A DNA stretch of 64,000 nt, from the NCBI GenBank assembly GCA_000708835.1, contig DF237266.1:1-64000 (forward strand). The letters run 5' to 3'. The notes under the pieces were generated by a model. It did no database searches, had not been told where the DNA came from, and saw nothing but the letters and a program-made list of their open reading frames with translations. Positions 35,394 to 48,919 of this stretch are shown piece after piece. This DNA is from Klebsormidium nitens (Eukaryota; Streptophyta; Klebsormidiophyceae; Klebsormidiales; Klebsormidiaceae). The translations under genes and the position numbers were made by a program. How positions within the stretch are numbered: the stretch's first letter is position 1; each line of letters begins with the position of its first letter.

Positions 35394-36883
35394 CTGACCA
35401 CGAATTTAGGGGAAGGAGACCTTTGATCTGACCTCCGGCTTTACGGTCTAATCGTGTGGCGCCAGCATATGGGCCGGGTGTCGGATCATGAATAGAAGCT
35501 GCGAGTCGACAGCATCGAAAGCTTGAACGCTTGCAACCAAGTAAGAGCACTATCCGTTGTCGCGTCCTCCAACAGTTCTCCGCCATGACCTGGTCGTAGA
35601 GAATGGCAGTGGCCGACGATGGGGCCCGGCGAACATCACAATCTCTTCTCGAGTGTAACTGAGCGCGACGAGTCTTGTCCTTTATAATTTCGAGGCGCCC
35701 AACAGCTCCTAAGAGGAGTTTTTTTGAAATATGGGCGAGGCGCCCAACAGCTTCTTTGGGAGACATTCCATCTTTCAAAGGAAAGGACTCGTCACGCTTA
35801 CTTACACAGCTCATAACCAAAACATTATCTTTTCCCAAAGCCTCCAGGAACGTGGAGACACTCAGAACTTGACACGTGTTGCCCGAACTACTGTCCCCTG
35901 TACTGACGCCTGCCCCACATGTGCCAAGCTCGTTGGGCTCATTGCCCCAGACAATTGAAGACCGCTAAAAATTGAGATGCATGAATTACAGCCTTCAAAA
36001 TTCATCAGTGACATAGCTTGCCGATCGACCAAGTGCATCATGGTGATCTTTCAATCAATCTGGGGCCATGTGGGTCGAAAGTTCCGAAGTTAGAATTAAC
36101 CATCTTCAGGTTTGAGCTCCGATCCCGACGAAACTTTCATGGATGCATGGGTACGTGCAATTACGATGCTACATACACGACCGCGTACATGATCTAGCTG
36201 CAATGCGTTGAGCATGTCGAGGATACATGTTCGATAATATGATACTTAGTAGTCATCTGCATGCCCGCTGCCAAGCAGATCGTTGAGCTTGTAGTCGACA
36301 TCGAACCGTCCGATGCGCGCCATGGGCTGCATATCGTACTGATTGCAATGTTGTGCGTGTATGGTCTGATCATGCACTGAGTTGCCGGCCGCGCACTCAG
36401 TGCAATTCTGGCATGACTAACTTTGACACGGCGCTGCCAAAATCCAGCATGCAAGATCGGATTGCCATGCAACTATATACACCAGTTCAACAACATGGCT
36501 TGTGTGAAATATCTCTGCATTGATGGACAAAGCAAGTTTTGCATCCGGATCGAATAATTAATATCCAAATCCCGCCATCTGGGCAAAGGTCGGACTGGGC
36601 CATGACCAGGCCCCTTAGCTAGAAGCTTAAAGCTGCCACAACGCTGTGCGCATTACAAGTTGACCCCTATTGAGGACCAAATGGAAAAGCAATCCGTTTG
36701 AAGGTTTGGAAAGAAACAATAGACCGCTGCCTACGAAACTGCCTTTAAGAACCAGTTCACGAATCAACCTATGGTACAGAGGCAGCAAGCAATGAATGAT
36801 AACATTACACATGATAAGAATGCAGGCTGAGAGTCAACCATCTGGGCCCAATTGCAGCTCTCCATGAGCTTTGAGCCGCTACT
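35394..36883. other. Convergent intergenic region downstream of the TM9SF-like gene
   Basis: I searched the plus strand here for the missing TM9SF membrane domain (the Trp/Tyr-rich first helix and multiple hydrophobic exons) and found none. A 17-bp direct repeat (cgaggcgcccaacagct) occurs at 35691 and 35736. The rest is unremarkable sequence flanking the 3' end of the transporter gene. Confidence 0.45.
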
Positions 36884-39800
36884 TTACTGCTGTGGCGCCT
36901 CAAGCTCATCTAGATCCTTTTCTTCAAATCTAGAAGCCTGCAAGTTGGAAAGAAAAGACAGTTTTTGGCAGCCCCAAAAGCGGGGTTCGATCGCCGGCTT
37001 AGCCAAAGAGCTTGGACGGAACAAGGTAACTCAACAAGTCCGCTATATTGGACGAGGTTCATACAAAAGGCACAAGGGAAACACGACTTCTAGGATCCAC
37101 ATATCGCCGAGGAACACGACTGATCCGGTCAAAGGGTTGAAAGCAAAGGGATCCAGTAATTCTTGCAACGTGAAGAATATGAAGAGCCGAAGCAGCCAGG
37201 TTAGAAGTCAGAGTTCTAGAGTAGGGATTCATGTCGACCCACATGCAGACCACGCTGACTTCCAAGTGAACCGATGGCTGGAGAGCTTCGAAAGTAAAGA
37301 AACTGATCAGCCAAAGAAACAAGGGAAGAGTGACACACGATGTTCATGCATCCGCGACAACTCACCTTGGTCTCCTTAGGGAAGCACAAGGTCGCGATTG
37401 CGGCTATTAGTGGCACCGCACAGAAGAGCCCCACAGCGAGACCCTGCAGAATGATCATGACAGCGTACCGGTCAGCGGACTGAACGACCACCGCTCTGAC
37501 GGAAGGACGAGGGGCGCACAGGTTACAAACAGGCACAACTGCTTAGGTGATGAGCACATGGCGGGAGTCGCGCTACGGAAGGCCTAGCATTTGCCCGATC
37601 CGACTCTTGGAATATGTCGAACTTCAGAAATCGCTTCAGATGCAAAGGCGCAGAAGACCTTGGAGAGTCGGGGCTCTTTTGAGCGAAATGCAAAGAGTTT
37701 TCTCGGCGCAGATTTAACATTGGGTCGACTTCAAACTGAGGATCGCCGTGCAGCATACTCTGAATTTGTGCGGCTATCACCGGGTGCGTTCGGCCTAGCG
37801 TCCCTTGCGGAACCGCCAGCGTAGTGCTAGACTCCGACCAAAGACGCTTGCAGGAATATGCAACGTCCCGCAGCCAAAGCACTCGTTTCCTTGCTTGGAA
37901 ACGTGGTACGATAGCATGCGAAACTGACGTTTTCGTAAGTAAGCACGTTGGAAGCACCTGAAGCGCAGGCACTCACCCGTTGGCAGGAAGCAATAAGGTC
38001 AACGGCGACGAAGGGGCAAACGAAGCCGCCTAATCTGCGAAGGGACAGAAAAGGCTTCAGAAACGCAGTCTTTGGAAAAGGTCAGTTTGTATAAGGCATC
38101 CAGTCCCACAATGAGTATCTCAGCAGAAGCTCATGCGGTAGCAACGACGTCCAGATTGGAAACCAATCAGAAGGATATCAAGATCAGACATCAAAGGTAC
38201 TAGGTCGTTCAGAATGTTCTCATACGCGTCATTTGGGGGGGAGCAGATAGGTTTCAGCAGAACTGCCGGTGAAGCTATGGCAGCAGAGTTACATTCTTAG
38301 AAAGGCAGGAAGTCCAGAAAAGTGCGCATGGCGAACCAGTCGCATTCCGCTATCAAGACGATACGTCAGTGGCGAGTTCACTTCGTTACAAGGCACCGTA
38401 CAACAATCCTAATGACCTGGTGAATTGAGTATTCATGTGCCACGACGGCCGACGTTACCTAGCGAAGCCGTTCCCCACCCCAAGCCCAGTCGAGCGGACA
38501 GCCGTCGGATACAGCTCAGGTCCATCTGCGGACGACACGTGTTGAATCAACAAGCATCAAGGAGAAAAGATTGGAGGCTATGAATGAGGAAAGCAATTAG
38601 GGAAACGTATGGAAGGATGGAATCTTGCAGGCGTGGTGCAATAATTCTGCTGTTTCGCAGACACACCGACACAATCTAATGAAAGTTGGGCGCGCAAAGC
38701 AGACCACTGCTAACGGATAGTCTGGTTTCATACATTTCCGCTGCTTTCCAGCAACTCAGACCGAGCGCGAAGGAAAGGCTACGTGCCTGTCTGAAATGAA
38801 CTGTGAGGTCGAGCGAAAAATTGCGGCAAATTACTCACAGGCCCAAATCACCGAGAAGGAACCCTGGATCGCGGCGCGTGCGCCTGCAAAACGTTTGGTT
38901 GTTCAGGTTTATACCCCACGTAACATTAAATCCTGAATGCTTGCCTTGGAAAACGCTACGGAGACGAGAGACGTCTCCTCAAAGAAGGACGTATTGTACT
39001 GAACACGAGCGTGCACTCATAAAGCGACTCGGCACAAAAAGCCGGGACTGCACAAGAGGGACTAAAATCGTGTGACAAGGCCTTGTGACAAAGGGGCTAT
39101 GAAGATCGAAATCTGACAACAGCTTTGGACCAAAGCAGACGAGCGGGAGAATTGAACCACGGGCGACGTATGATGGGAGGTCGGTACTTCGAGAGGAAAA
39201 TATTCTGAAACAGACTATGCCTCGAACCATACAACGAGCCTCACCAAAAAGCAGGAGGGTTGTCAGGGACTCCGATAGCGTATGGAGGAGCGGCAGCAGG
39301 CAGGCACTGCTGAACAGCAGCATACCGAAAAGACTCCTGCAAATGCACACAGGTTGAAAAGCGGCTTTTAAAGGTTTACTAGAACTTCGCTGGAATTTCA
39401 AGCATTGATTTCAAATCTGACGAGGGATTCGGCATCGAGTGTGCCGGGGTCTAGGTTTGAAGGGACCATCACGAGAGGGCGGACAAAGATGGGATGCATT
39501 GACAGCACCAGGGGAGTGCGCGCACCAACAATGAGTCGCAGCTCGAACGGGCGTGCAAGAAGGAACGCATCTTCATGCCCCTGCTGTCACCATTGCTACT
39601 TTGAGACGGGCTGAACATCACCGCAACAATCTGGGCGAAGAGGGAAGTTTCTCAATCTAGTAATAAACCAACAAGACATCCTAAGCAGCCTGTACTGCTT
39701 TCAAAAGATGAATTGAATTCAGGCTCGCGGCTTCTGGTAGTTACGACAAGAAAAGGCTGCAAGATGCAAGCCTCACCTCTTCCGTCCCACGACGTCAATC

Positions 39801-42800
39801 ATCAGCGCGGCAATGAGCGTACCAGGGAACTCAGCACAGCTGCACAAGACGCGCGATAAAAGAATAATGAAAGCTCGGAATGCGAGATTCTCGCAGTTGT
39901 TGAAGTAACTCGTCGTCCAAACAAAGGCACACAAAACCGCATGTTATGCCAGGCACTGAAGCACGTAATCAACATCTTCGGCGCCCAGAATCCGAACGAA
40001 GTACCTTGTAATCAGCACGTCCCGGTATGCAGAGTTGTCCATGATCGGTAGGCCCTCTGCGCTGCATTGGACCTGCTTGCTGTCCTGCCCGCAATCCTCC
40101 CCAGTCGTACCACTCAACCCGGGCCGCTTTGACCCGATCTGGGTCGTCAAAAGCACAAGACCTGACGACGTGCAAAAGTGAATACTCGTGAGCGAGTCAG
40201 CAACGTTGGAGTTGGACAAGAAGGAGGCTGAGGCCAACGAAACCAACGGGGTGGTTGACGGGGGCCAATTCTATAATCGAAAAACCCAGCCGTGCTTTGC
40301 AATCTTCATGCCCGTTGCCGCTGCAGGAGTGGAAAGAGGTTCTCTCTCCTTCGAACGTTTTTGAGACGGATCTTTTATAGAAGTCTCGATTCCGTCTGGT
40401 GATGATGGCCCAGAAAGATCGTGTCGTACCAGCACACGTTTCAACTGAACGACTCGAAGAAACCGGGTACCCGTACTCCGAAGTGAACTCGGTGCAAAAA
40501 AGGCGGATTGCCGCTCGCAAAATGCTCACCGTAGTATGTGAATGCGCACGCGAAAAAGACCAGCCACAGAATGACGGTGGATCTCCATAGGGACGGGCTC
40601 AACAGGTCCCTTAGCAGCGCCGCTGCGTCTGCGAGGGGCCGCTTCTGAGTGGTCCGCTTCTCATCCTCGTGTCCCCCAGGGGCCGGAATCTTTTGATACC
40701 CACTCACCCTCCGCTTCTGGGGCGATAGATTCCCTGCACGGGAGATGCACCAACTTATATACGGGAACGGATGTAACTAGGGGCGCGATGACTGAGAAGC
40801 GCCGAGGCACAACAAAAACTCGTCAAAAATGGGAGAGTGAAGGACTGAAGCGAAACGTACAGAAGAGTGGAGGCAACAAGGTTGACAAGAACCGAAGAGG
40901 TTCCTCTTGCGGGCAGCGCTGACTGGGCGAGCTCGGAAACGACGCAAAATCAACATAGTCAGTCGTGCATGCAATCTGCTTGACTACTTGCCCCTGCTCA
41001 TAGAAGCCATTGCTTCTTGTCAGCGATTCGCAACAAGCACAAAGAAAACGCATTTACCAGATTTCCAGTCCGGAGAGCAACAGCTTTTGAAGGAGGACAC
41101 GCATGCTTTTCAAAGGGTGATTCCTCACTTTCAAAGACGGACTGGGGCACTGTACCGGGCACCTCCGTCGGGTGCTCGGGGGAAGGCCGGTCCTTAGGAT
41201 GGCTGTGAACAAGCCGGCCAGGAGGCAGGCTCTTTCTATTTCTAACCGCCATCCGTTGCAACACAGCAAGTGACGACTTTTCTCGTCCCTTGACCTGGAT
41301 GTTGAAAAAATCACCATCGGTTCTTTCGAGATAACGGGAAGCCAAATGAAGAGGCTTGAATGTTTCGTCAAGAAGGTTCCTCTGGGTTGCGGCTTATCAA
41401 ACAATCTCATGAATGAACGTCTCCTCCAGATTCATTTCGTTGCTGAGTCCTCGGCGGTCGCTTTCTCGAGCCGACTTGGGCCTAAAAGAAGGTGAGTAGC
41501 TTAGCACCCTACGTCAAAATTGTTGCGCTTAGACTTAATGCATCCGTTCAAACAAACATCTGAATGGAACAAGGTCATACCGCAAGAAGAGCGCAAGGAG
41601 CATGTTTGCAGCAGCCATGAGGGCATCCCAATAACCACCAAGAAGCTGCTGGTGGGGCCACAATTGTGACAGATAAACGACTGGCTTACCATCAAATAGC
41701 GGGGCGACTCAGGGAGCACTGGATAAAAGATGAGGAGGAGAAGAAATGGGGTGGCAGAGAATGCAACCAGCCACCTGTACACGAGGGGACAGGTGTCAAC
41801 ATGCTGAGGGGGAAAGTAGACTTGTGAGTCCTGAAACGGCCGTGATAGTCCAAAAATTGACTTGCCTAGCTGTACGAAACATTCAGGCAATTGCATCGTG
41901 ATGGCAAGTAAGAATATGCATAATCTTTTGTCGATGCAAGCAGGACAACCGCGGATTCCGAAAGTGTCGGCTTACGTGTGTCCGAGATTAGGGGCCAAGC
42001 TCCCTGATATAAAGAGCTGTCGGGAAGGCGGATCAGGAGACTGGCAACATCTCCAACTCTGATACATTTTTGCATATCGGATCATCACACTTGTCCCCTC
42101 TTCGATTAACAGAACGCGTAAATGAGATGAATCAGTGACCAGAATGGCCTTGACCAAGTGTCGCTGTGCGAGATGCAACCTTTGGACCTCAGTTTCGCCT
42201 CCAAAACCCTGTTGGTCAGCCAAAGTCAGTCTCACTTTGTTGCAACTTGGGACTTCCGATGCACAGAGCATGAAAAAACCGTCGCGCGTGTTCTGCTGCC
42301 CTTGTCCTTCTGATTCAATCTCTCAATCATGCTTGCAGCTCTTAGGCCGTTTGACTACTCCGGACAACTAAAATGGTCGGAGTAGTCAACTTTCCATCGA
42401 ACAGAGGATTGAGAATCGCAGCGCTCGTGGGTTCTGAGCGTCCGTCGAACTCAAGTGGAAAAGGGTAACCAAACAATAAAGACCTCGTACTCACCTCCAT
42501 TGGAGGGTGGGCATGACGATCCACGCCAGCAGAGCCTGCGCAACCGAGCCAATCTGCAGACAAGACGGGAGCTGCGAGCATGACTACAAGTCGAACGAAG
42601 TAACGTACGAGGGACCACTCGAGGACTGTCAACTTCTGTACGTCAAAGGGGATTAGTAGGACGATAAGAACAACGGAGACAGTCGGTGAATCCGGGAACA
42701 ACGAACAAATATACGAAATGTTGCTCCGCTGAGATGAACCTAGTTGCTGAGTCAGAAATGTGGAACGCGGCAATCTGTACTTCATAGGATGCAGAACACG

Positions 42801-44645
42801 ATGCGATCCTCATTTGAATAGGAAAGGCCACTCACCGTCCAGAAGAATTCGACACACACTAGCCAGAAGCCCCTTCTTGACGACGGAATGAATTCCATGA
42901 AGAGAGAAAAGATTACACTCCCGCCCCCCAATCCAAACCCTACCAACGCCCGGGACACCAGTAGGAACCAGTAGGCGGGCGAAACGGCACTGCAAATAGA
43001 TGTGAAATCTTCGACACCGAGCTTAAAAGCGTGATTGAACGGGTTGGTTCATTCTAATACTCTCGCAAACTTCCGATCTGGACAAAATTGGATCCTTCCA
43101 TCAAAGGAAAGGACGGAAGGTTGCCTTGCATTCGCAAGATGCAACTCAACAAGATATCGAACATTGGAAAACTATGAAAAGCTTCCTGACCTTTTTTGTG
43201 ATTTCGTGATTCGGATAGACGAGTTGGGAACAATTGACTCGTACTCACCTAAGGAGCCCAAATACGAGAGTGAATACAGCGGTCGCGAAGAAGCCAACTC
43301 GCCGCCCCCATTCATCAGAGACGATGCCCCAGCAGTTCGATCCCCTGTAAGCAAGAGGATTAGCATCGTCTCTTCCTGTCAGGCACAAGGACACGGATCC
43401 CACCTCGAAAGCTGAACAATTTGGCAGTTTGAGATGTTCGGGAAGAAAGCTCCACTCTCATCATGGATGTCTGTCACGACTAGAAATATTTGCGCCAGAA
43501 TGTGCCATAACTGGCAAAAGCAGTGGCTGGATCCTCTACCACCATGGTCAGAACGTTCTCGAAGTAACTGCTGGAGCTCCTCTTGATCACTCACAGGAAG
43601 ACGCCTAGGAATACTGCGCTTGATATGGCCCCTTCTTGAGCAGGGCTTAAGTGCCATTCGCACCGAGCCTGCAGGACATGTACCACTTGTGAATGTTAAC
43701 ATGCTTTTGTTCAAGCCCGATGAGATTGACCCAGCCTAAAGTAAAAACGCGGAAGGGAAATTTTCACAGCAGTAAAACCCACTGATATTTGCAGAGAGTC
43801 AGCAGTCCTCTTTTATGGAAGCTGTCTAAGAAGATTGACTTCTCCTCAGGCTAAGAAACAACTGGCAACGTGATCATATTGACCGAGTCTGCGCGAGGCA
43901 AACATAGAGTAATCTGTACAGCAACGCTTGTGGTGCGTCAGGTAACAAGCTGCCCCTGAGCCAGTCAGGTGGACTGGTACAAGAGCATAAAGACATGGTT
44001 TGTATAGCTCACAGCAGGTCCCACGTATGATAGGAGGATCATCTCGCACGCATCTGCCAGCCATGCTGTGCCAGTATACAGAAGCAACATAGTATGGAAT
44101 GGTCCAAAGCCTGCACACGCGGACTCTACATCAGTACACGCCAGAGTCTTGAGTCCAGGTTTGTGAAGGGCTGATGATCAAGCAGAAATAGCTGACCAGA
44201 TTCGTGCAATGCAAAGTGCCCCTTTTCCCATCGGTCAGCTGAAGCGAGCTCAGGTGTCTAGGTACAGTGAGTCTAATCAAACATAAGATCTGTAGCGATT
44301 TTCTGAAACCTGAACATATTATCATCTCACTCCCGCAGTTCAGAGTTCCTGCTGCAAGTCAAGGCACTCTAAGGCTGCTCACACAACCAGCCGGGGTGGA
44401 ACCTTGTCACATCTCTCACTTTATCCAGGATCCTCAGATTATTGTTGGGTCTGCAGAGACATTAGCTGGGGCTTACCAGAAGCTTCAATGGCATCCTCCA
44501 CAGTGTACACCCCAGCGCTGTCTTCGTCTGTGGGCTGTGCAATTCCCTGTTCTGCTTCATCCTCTTCTGCTATCTCAAGCCTGCCGTCAACCATGGCGGC
44601 AGTCCTCGTGGTCTCTATCTCTAAATAACTAGCTGGGGGTGCCAT
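36884..44645 (-). CDS. MFS transporter of the SVOP/organic cation transporter-like type
   Basis: There are seventeen exons (high to low): 44645-44477, 44110-44013, 43671-43595, 43344-43249, 42989-42836, 42553-42495, 41774-41690, 41294-41058, 40716-40530, 40161-40005, 39839-39777, 39336-39245, 38883-38839, 38525-38459, 38034-37977, 37443-37366 and 36937-36884. All phases close, giving 591 aa. Typical signatures appear in order: YTVEDAIEASGFG before TM1, EMILLSYVGPA, the loop-2 motif SDEWGRR, RALVGFGLGGG, PVLPESPRYLM after TM6, a ~120-residue central loop, IDVVGRKR, the YPTAVRSTGLG signature and a CFPKETK ending. Such proteins move small organic cations or related solutes by proton-coupled exchange; the actual substrate cannot be read from sequence. 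The gene is divergent from the PsbP gene. Confidence 0.9.
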
Positions 44646-45603
44646 TGAAGAAGCTTACTAAGGTCCTTAAGCCTTTGCTACTGAACAAGGTCATCTTTTG
44701 GTGGAAAGCTTGGAGAACCAACAAAAGTCTCTGCCAGACAGATTCTATGGGTCACCCTTTTGTACAAATTGACAGTTATCTGTATTCTGACCAGTTTCAG
44801 AGGACAGCAATGCATCTAAAATTTTGAAAGCTCAACTGGGGGCATCGCCACTCTGGCACTCTTAGCGACACTGAGTCAAGGGGCAGTATGATCAATTGTG
44901 AGGAAAGCAATCAAAGTCTTCAAGGCAGAGATGCAGCAACACAAACAACTTGTGGAGAGCGGCAATCCGTCCAACTCAGAAAGTCAACTAACACTGTCTG
45001 CAGTAGAATTCCTCACTTCCTTCATTCAGCTCCAGAAGCGGCGCCAATCAGTCTGAATGTATAGGCACTTAATGCCCGTCATTCCCCCGTTCTTTCCCAC
45101 TGAGCCAGCAATGAATTTGAAGGGGAAGGCCCCTTATTGAACAATCTGCTGCTTTTCGTCAGGGCTGTCTAACTCTAAGCTTAGCTAGCACCTCCCAGCA
45201 CCTCCTGTTTCCTCAAAAGTTGTATCGTCTGCACTAACTTAGTTGTGCCATTGGAAGTTGTGCCCCAGGTTCCAACACCTAAGAAACAAACCAAAAAATT
45301 GGAGATTGATTTCAAAATCCAGGTAATTCGGATCTCAAATAACCACGATCAGCTTCATCATCGGCAACGTTGACTGTTGCGGTTTAACGGAGATTTGACT
45401 CTGAAAACAAAGTTCCGAATAAGTGGTGAAAATCTGATAGCCATATGATATTGCCTGGCTTCTGTCAGGCATAAGCGGCTGGGAACTCGTGCCGAGGCGA
45501 GCTGCATGGTTCTTGTCAATGGGATGCTCACTTGCATGGCATCGAAGGCTTCAACTTCAAGTTCAAGGCTGGCGTGAGAACGTGAAGACGACAGGGGGAT
45601 GCA
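44646..45603. promoter_or_regulatory. Divergent region between the MFS and PsbP-domain genes
   Basis: About 960 bp separate two divergent ATGs, so the region probably contains both promoters and leaders. No frame here continues either protein. No clear core motif was identified. Confidence 0.4.
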
Positions 45604-48600
45604 ATGGCGGCTCATGCTGTTAAGCTGCAGGGCTTCGCGACCCCGTCTGGTCTAACTACCACCAGAGCTGCTTCCTGGAGGGAATGTCAGAGGACAAAGT
45701 TGGTGGCAACCCGCCCAGGCCAATATCTGCATAAAGGTAGGACAGAACGATGATGAAATGGCAATCTGTGCGTGCTGCTTGTTGCCTTTCTTCGGCGCGA
45801 GGTGTGCTGCATTGAAGGTTGCGATTATCCAGAACAAGGGTGGTAGTTTGGGTAGCACCACCGCCACCATCAAAATGAAAGTGCGCACCACATTGTCCAA
45901 GGTTGGAGATGACTCAAAACATCCAGCATTGCATCTTCACCGTATGAATTGATTTTGGAAAAAGTATCTCTTCAGACAGTGCTGGCCAGGCCAGACAAGG
46001 AGCAGAGGGTCATAAAGCCTGGTCCTATGAAGTGTTGAGGTAGTGAAGGTGGAATCTCCTCTTCTTGCAAAGATTATTAACAGGGTGCTCCACAGGGTTC
46101 AAATGTGTCCCTCCATTAAGAGAGCAGTGAGTCAATGACCGAAAATATGTGACTTCCTTTTCAAATACAGGAGAGACCCGGGGCAAAAGAGTAGCGGATG
46201 GAGCTGCCCGCTGTTGTAAGCAGGATGAGCAGGCAAAAGCAGAAGGTCATCAGAAGGCCGGCAGAAGGGATGTGCTTCTAGCAGGGGCTGCAGCGCTTGT
46301 GGCAGGCACAACGCTGCCGCGCGTGGCCCGCTCGGAAGATGCGCCAATTGTTGAGGGTGAGGAGAAATTGGCAGAAGCTGGAGGGGCAAGGTGGCTCTGG
46401 CTTTCTAGACAATCCAGTCTATCTTTTGACGAGAACAAGCTTTCCTCTGTGGATCGACGTTGAGCTTTCTCTGAAAGCTGACTCGTTAAGAGACCTTTCA
46501 GCACATTCTTGCAGAGGTGCATCAGGCGGCAACTGGCTTTTTGCTCCAGTGATTGTTTTTACCTCACCTCGATCAGTCAAGCGAGATAATCCCAAATATT
46601 GCGCAGAACATTGAGCCAGTTTCTTCTTGTTTGCACCCTGCAGCACCTAAGAACGTGTTTGGCCTTGGGGAGTCCCCCCCAATTTCCACAACCGTTGTTG
46701 AAGACACCTACAGATTTGGTGTGTTGAAGGACGATCTGAACGCGTATCAATTCAAGTACCCTTTGGAGACTGCAAAGAAAAGGGAAACATTGCCATGGTG
46801 AGACGTTGCCTCAATCTTTGATACATTGAGGCTGGACTTTGTGCAGAAGGACCGCTAAAGGTGGTGATATGTGTCCAGGTGACTTTGATAGGTGACCCTT
46901 TGCTTTCGTTTGTGCTCTCTCTTCCACACAACAAATAACTGCAGTGCTAGCAAATGGTTGGTGCAATCGTGATTAGTGTAAATATCTTCCACACAGATGT
47001 GCACAGGGCCCTCAACCGATACTCACTTGCCCTCGATATCTATGGGCCCAACCGTGCCTGTCTTTGAGGCTGGATCAATCTTTGAAGCTGGATCGATCTG
47101 CTCACTGAGATCACCGTTACCTGAAGACCTTCCCAGCACGGCTACTGTGACTCTCGTTGCCCGACGCCCCTTTAACGAAAAGCATCCTTGAAAATCCACA
47201 GCGTGCCCTTTGTCGAACAAGGTCAGATCATTTGCTTCTTGACTGTCCCTCCTGTTTTTCTGTGCGCAGGGTAGAGACGCGCGCACCTGAGCGGTACTCC
47301 TCCGCTGCGCCCATCTCTTCGGACGCCCGCCAACGCATCGTGAGTGAGCGGATAGACTTCACCAAAAGTGTCACCTGCACAGTCAGCGTCGGGCCCCCCA
47401 GTGAGATCTTCCTTAAGGGGACGGACCCCACGGGTTGGAAAGCAACGGCCGTGGCAAACTCGGTTCTAATGGTGAGTCTCGACCGGAGATCGAGATGATA
47501 ATTATGATGACAGTTTCCTACTCAGGTATGCAGAAGGCCCCCAAAAACTTTCAGGCTGCAGTACGAGACCCTAGCGTATCTGTGACGTCAGCATCAGGTC
47601 AGGCAGACCAGATCCGCAGTATGAGCGGCTCATCCTTGGTGGTTGCCTGCCCTTAGAGACTTAACTCAAAGACACTCAGGAGCACCCGAAAGCGTGCAAG
47701 ACGAGCCCTCGAGCACATCAGCATGTTTCTGTGGAGAAAGAGAGCTGTACAAACTCAGGACTGCAAACGTTTCATCTCTTCAGACTTGTGCAACGAGTTA
47801 TCCAGTCATCGCTTCTGAGACTCTTGTTTCATCCAGGACCGCTCCTCGAGGAGAATGTCGCAGGGTCAGCGGACGGCGGAGTCTGAGATAGAAGAGACGA
47901 GAACCAAGACGGTAAGGTCTTTGTCCTGCTCTGTGCGTAGTGTGAAAATGCTGGCAGGTTAACGGAATCGTGTCACAGGTTCAGCGGAGTAAAGCGGAGT
48001 CCTTCAGCGGTAGTAAAGCGGAAGTCAAGGAATATTCCAGCAGGGAAACGACATGGTATGATTTCCTGGGATCGTCCAGGAGCACAATGTAGTGGTTCGC
48101 CTCAAAATGCTTCTGGCCTGGATATAGTGTCCTTTCTAGAAGGTGGATGAGATGTGAAGTGTGCGTGACCAAACACGAAGGCTCAGTATAGAACGGGGGT
48201 CGCGAATGTGACTTGACACCTTGCTTTTTGAGTTTATCAGATCGATGGCGTCCCTTACTTCTTCTACGAACACATACAACAACGATCTCCAACGACCATT
48301 GAGAAAAGATCAGATACCTTCCGCCATTCATACGCTGTGACGGCGGAACGGGAGGGTAAGTTCTGCAATCCCTCGTCAGTGACTTCACACCGGAGCAGGC
48401 ATCGTTTTCAAGACGCATTCGCTGAAACTAGCCGCATCTTAAAGAGGCAGGACTTACATGGGGTCGTCCGTGCTTTCTTTGAACCCTATTGAAACGTTTT
48501 GACAGTCCCGTATCACTTTGTGCAGGGTATCTTTACACTTTGAACATCTCCACGCCCGACGTCTACTGGGAAGACGTGAGACTCTAATCAACATCTCATG

Positions 48601-48919
48601 GCATCTCATGCTTTCAGCTTTTTCTTTGTCGAAGCAGCAAGTATTTCAATAAATGGTCTGAGTGAGGCCTATATGCTGGACTGCCTTGTACTGGAAGGAA
48701 TCGGATGCTGAGCTTTGCCACAACCTGACGACTTTGACAGTCGGTCCATGTGAAGCGTTTAGTGGAGAAGGCTTGGTCCGTTCCTCCCAAAAATCACTGT
48801 ACGCCCTTTCGTATCCGCAGCTCGAGCCTGTCTTCCGACAAGCAGTAGAGTCCTTCCGTTTACTGCCGCCTACAAAGGATTACGTGCCCCCCTGGAAGGA
48901 CCCGTGGAGATTCTGGTAG
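45604..48919 (+). CDS. PsbP-domain protein of the thylakoid lumen
   Basis: There are eight exons: 45604-45736, 46171-46356, 46644-46797, 47270-47471, 47837-47911, 48241-48355, 48526-48575 and 48821-48919. All phases agree, giving 337 aa. Residues 1-~45 are a Ser/Thr/Arg-rich plastid transit peptide. A twin-arginine lumen signal follows (GRRDVLLAGAAALVAG, RR at ~76-77, cleavage near VARSEDA). The mature part has the PsbP/PPD pattern: YRFGVLKDDLNAYQFKYPLE, ERYSSAAPISSDARQRIVSE, VSVGPPSEIFL, YFFYEH, FRHSYAVTAEREGYLYTLN and FRQAVESFRLLP. PsbP-like and PPD proteins assist photosystem assembly or the oxygen-evolving complex. The specific subfamily is not assigned. The C-terminus ends in a Trp-rich tail (PPWKDPWRFW) after the usual final helix. 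Confidence 0.92.

Noticed and set aside
35394-36883. Possible membrane-domain exons completing the TM9SF-like gene
   Set aside because: No plus-strand segment in this stretch contains the expected hydrophobic, aromatic-rich helices with usable splice sites.
36975-37010. A gcggggttcgatcgcc stretch resembling a tRNA T-arm
   Set aside because: The bases after the loop cannot pair with the five before it, and no acceptor, D or anticodon arm fits around it.
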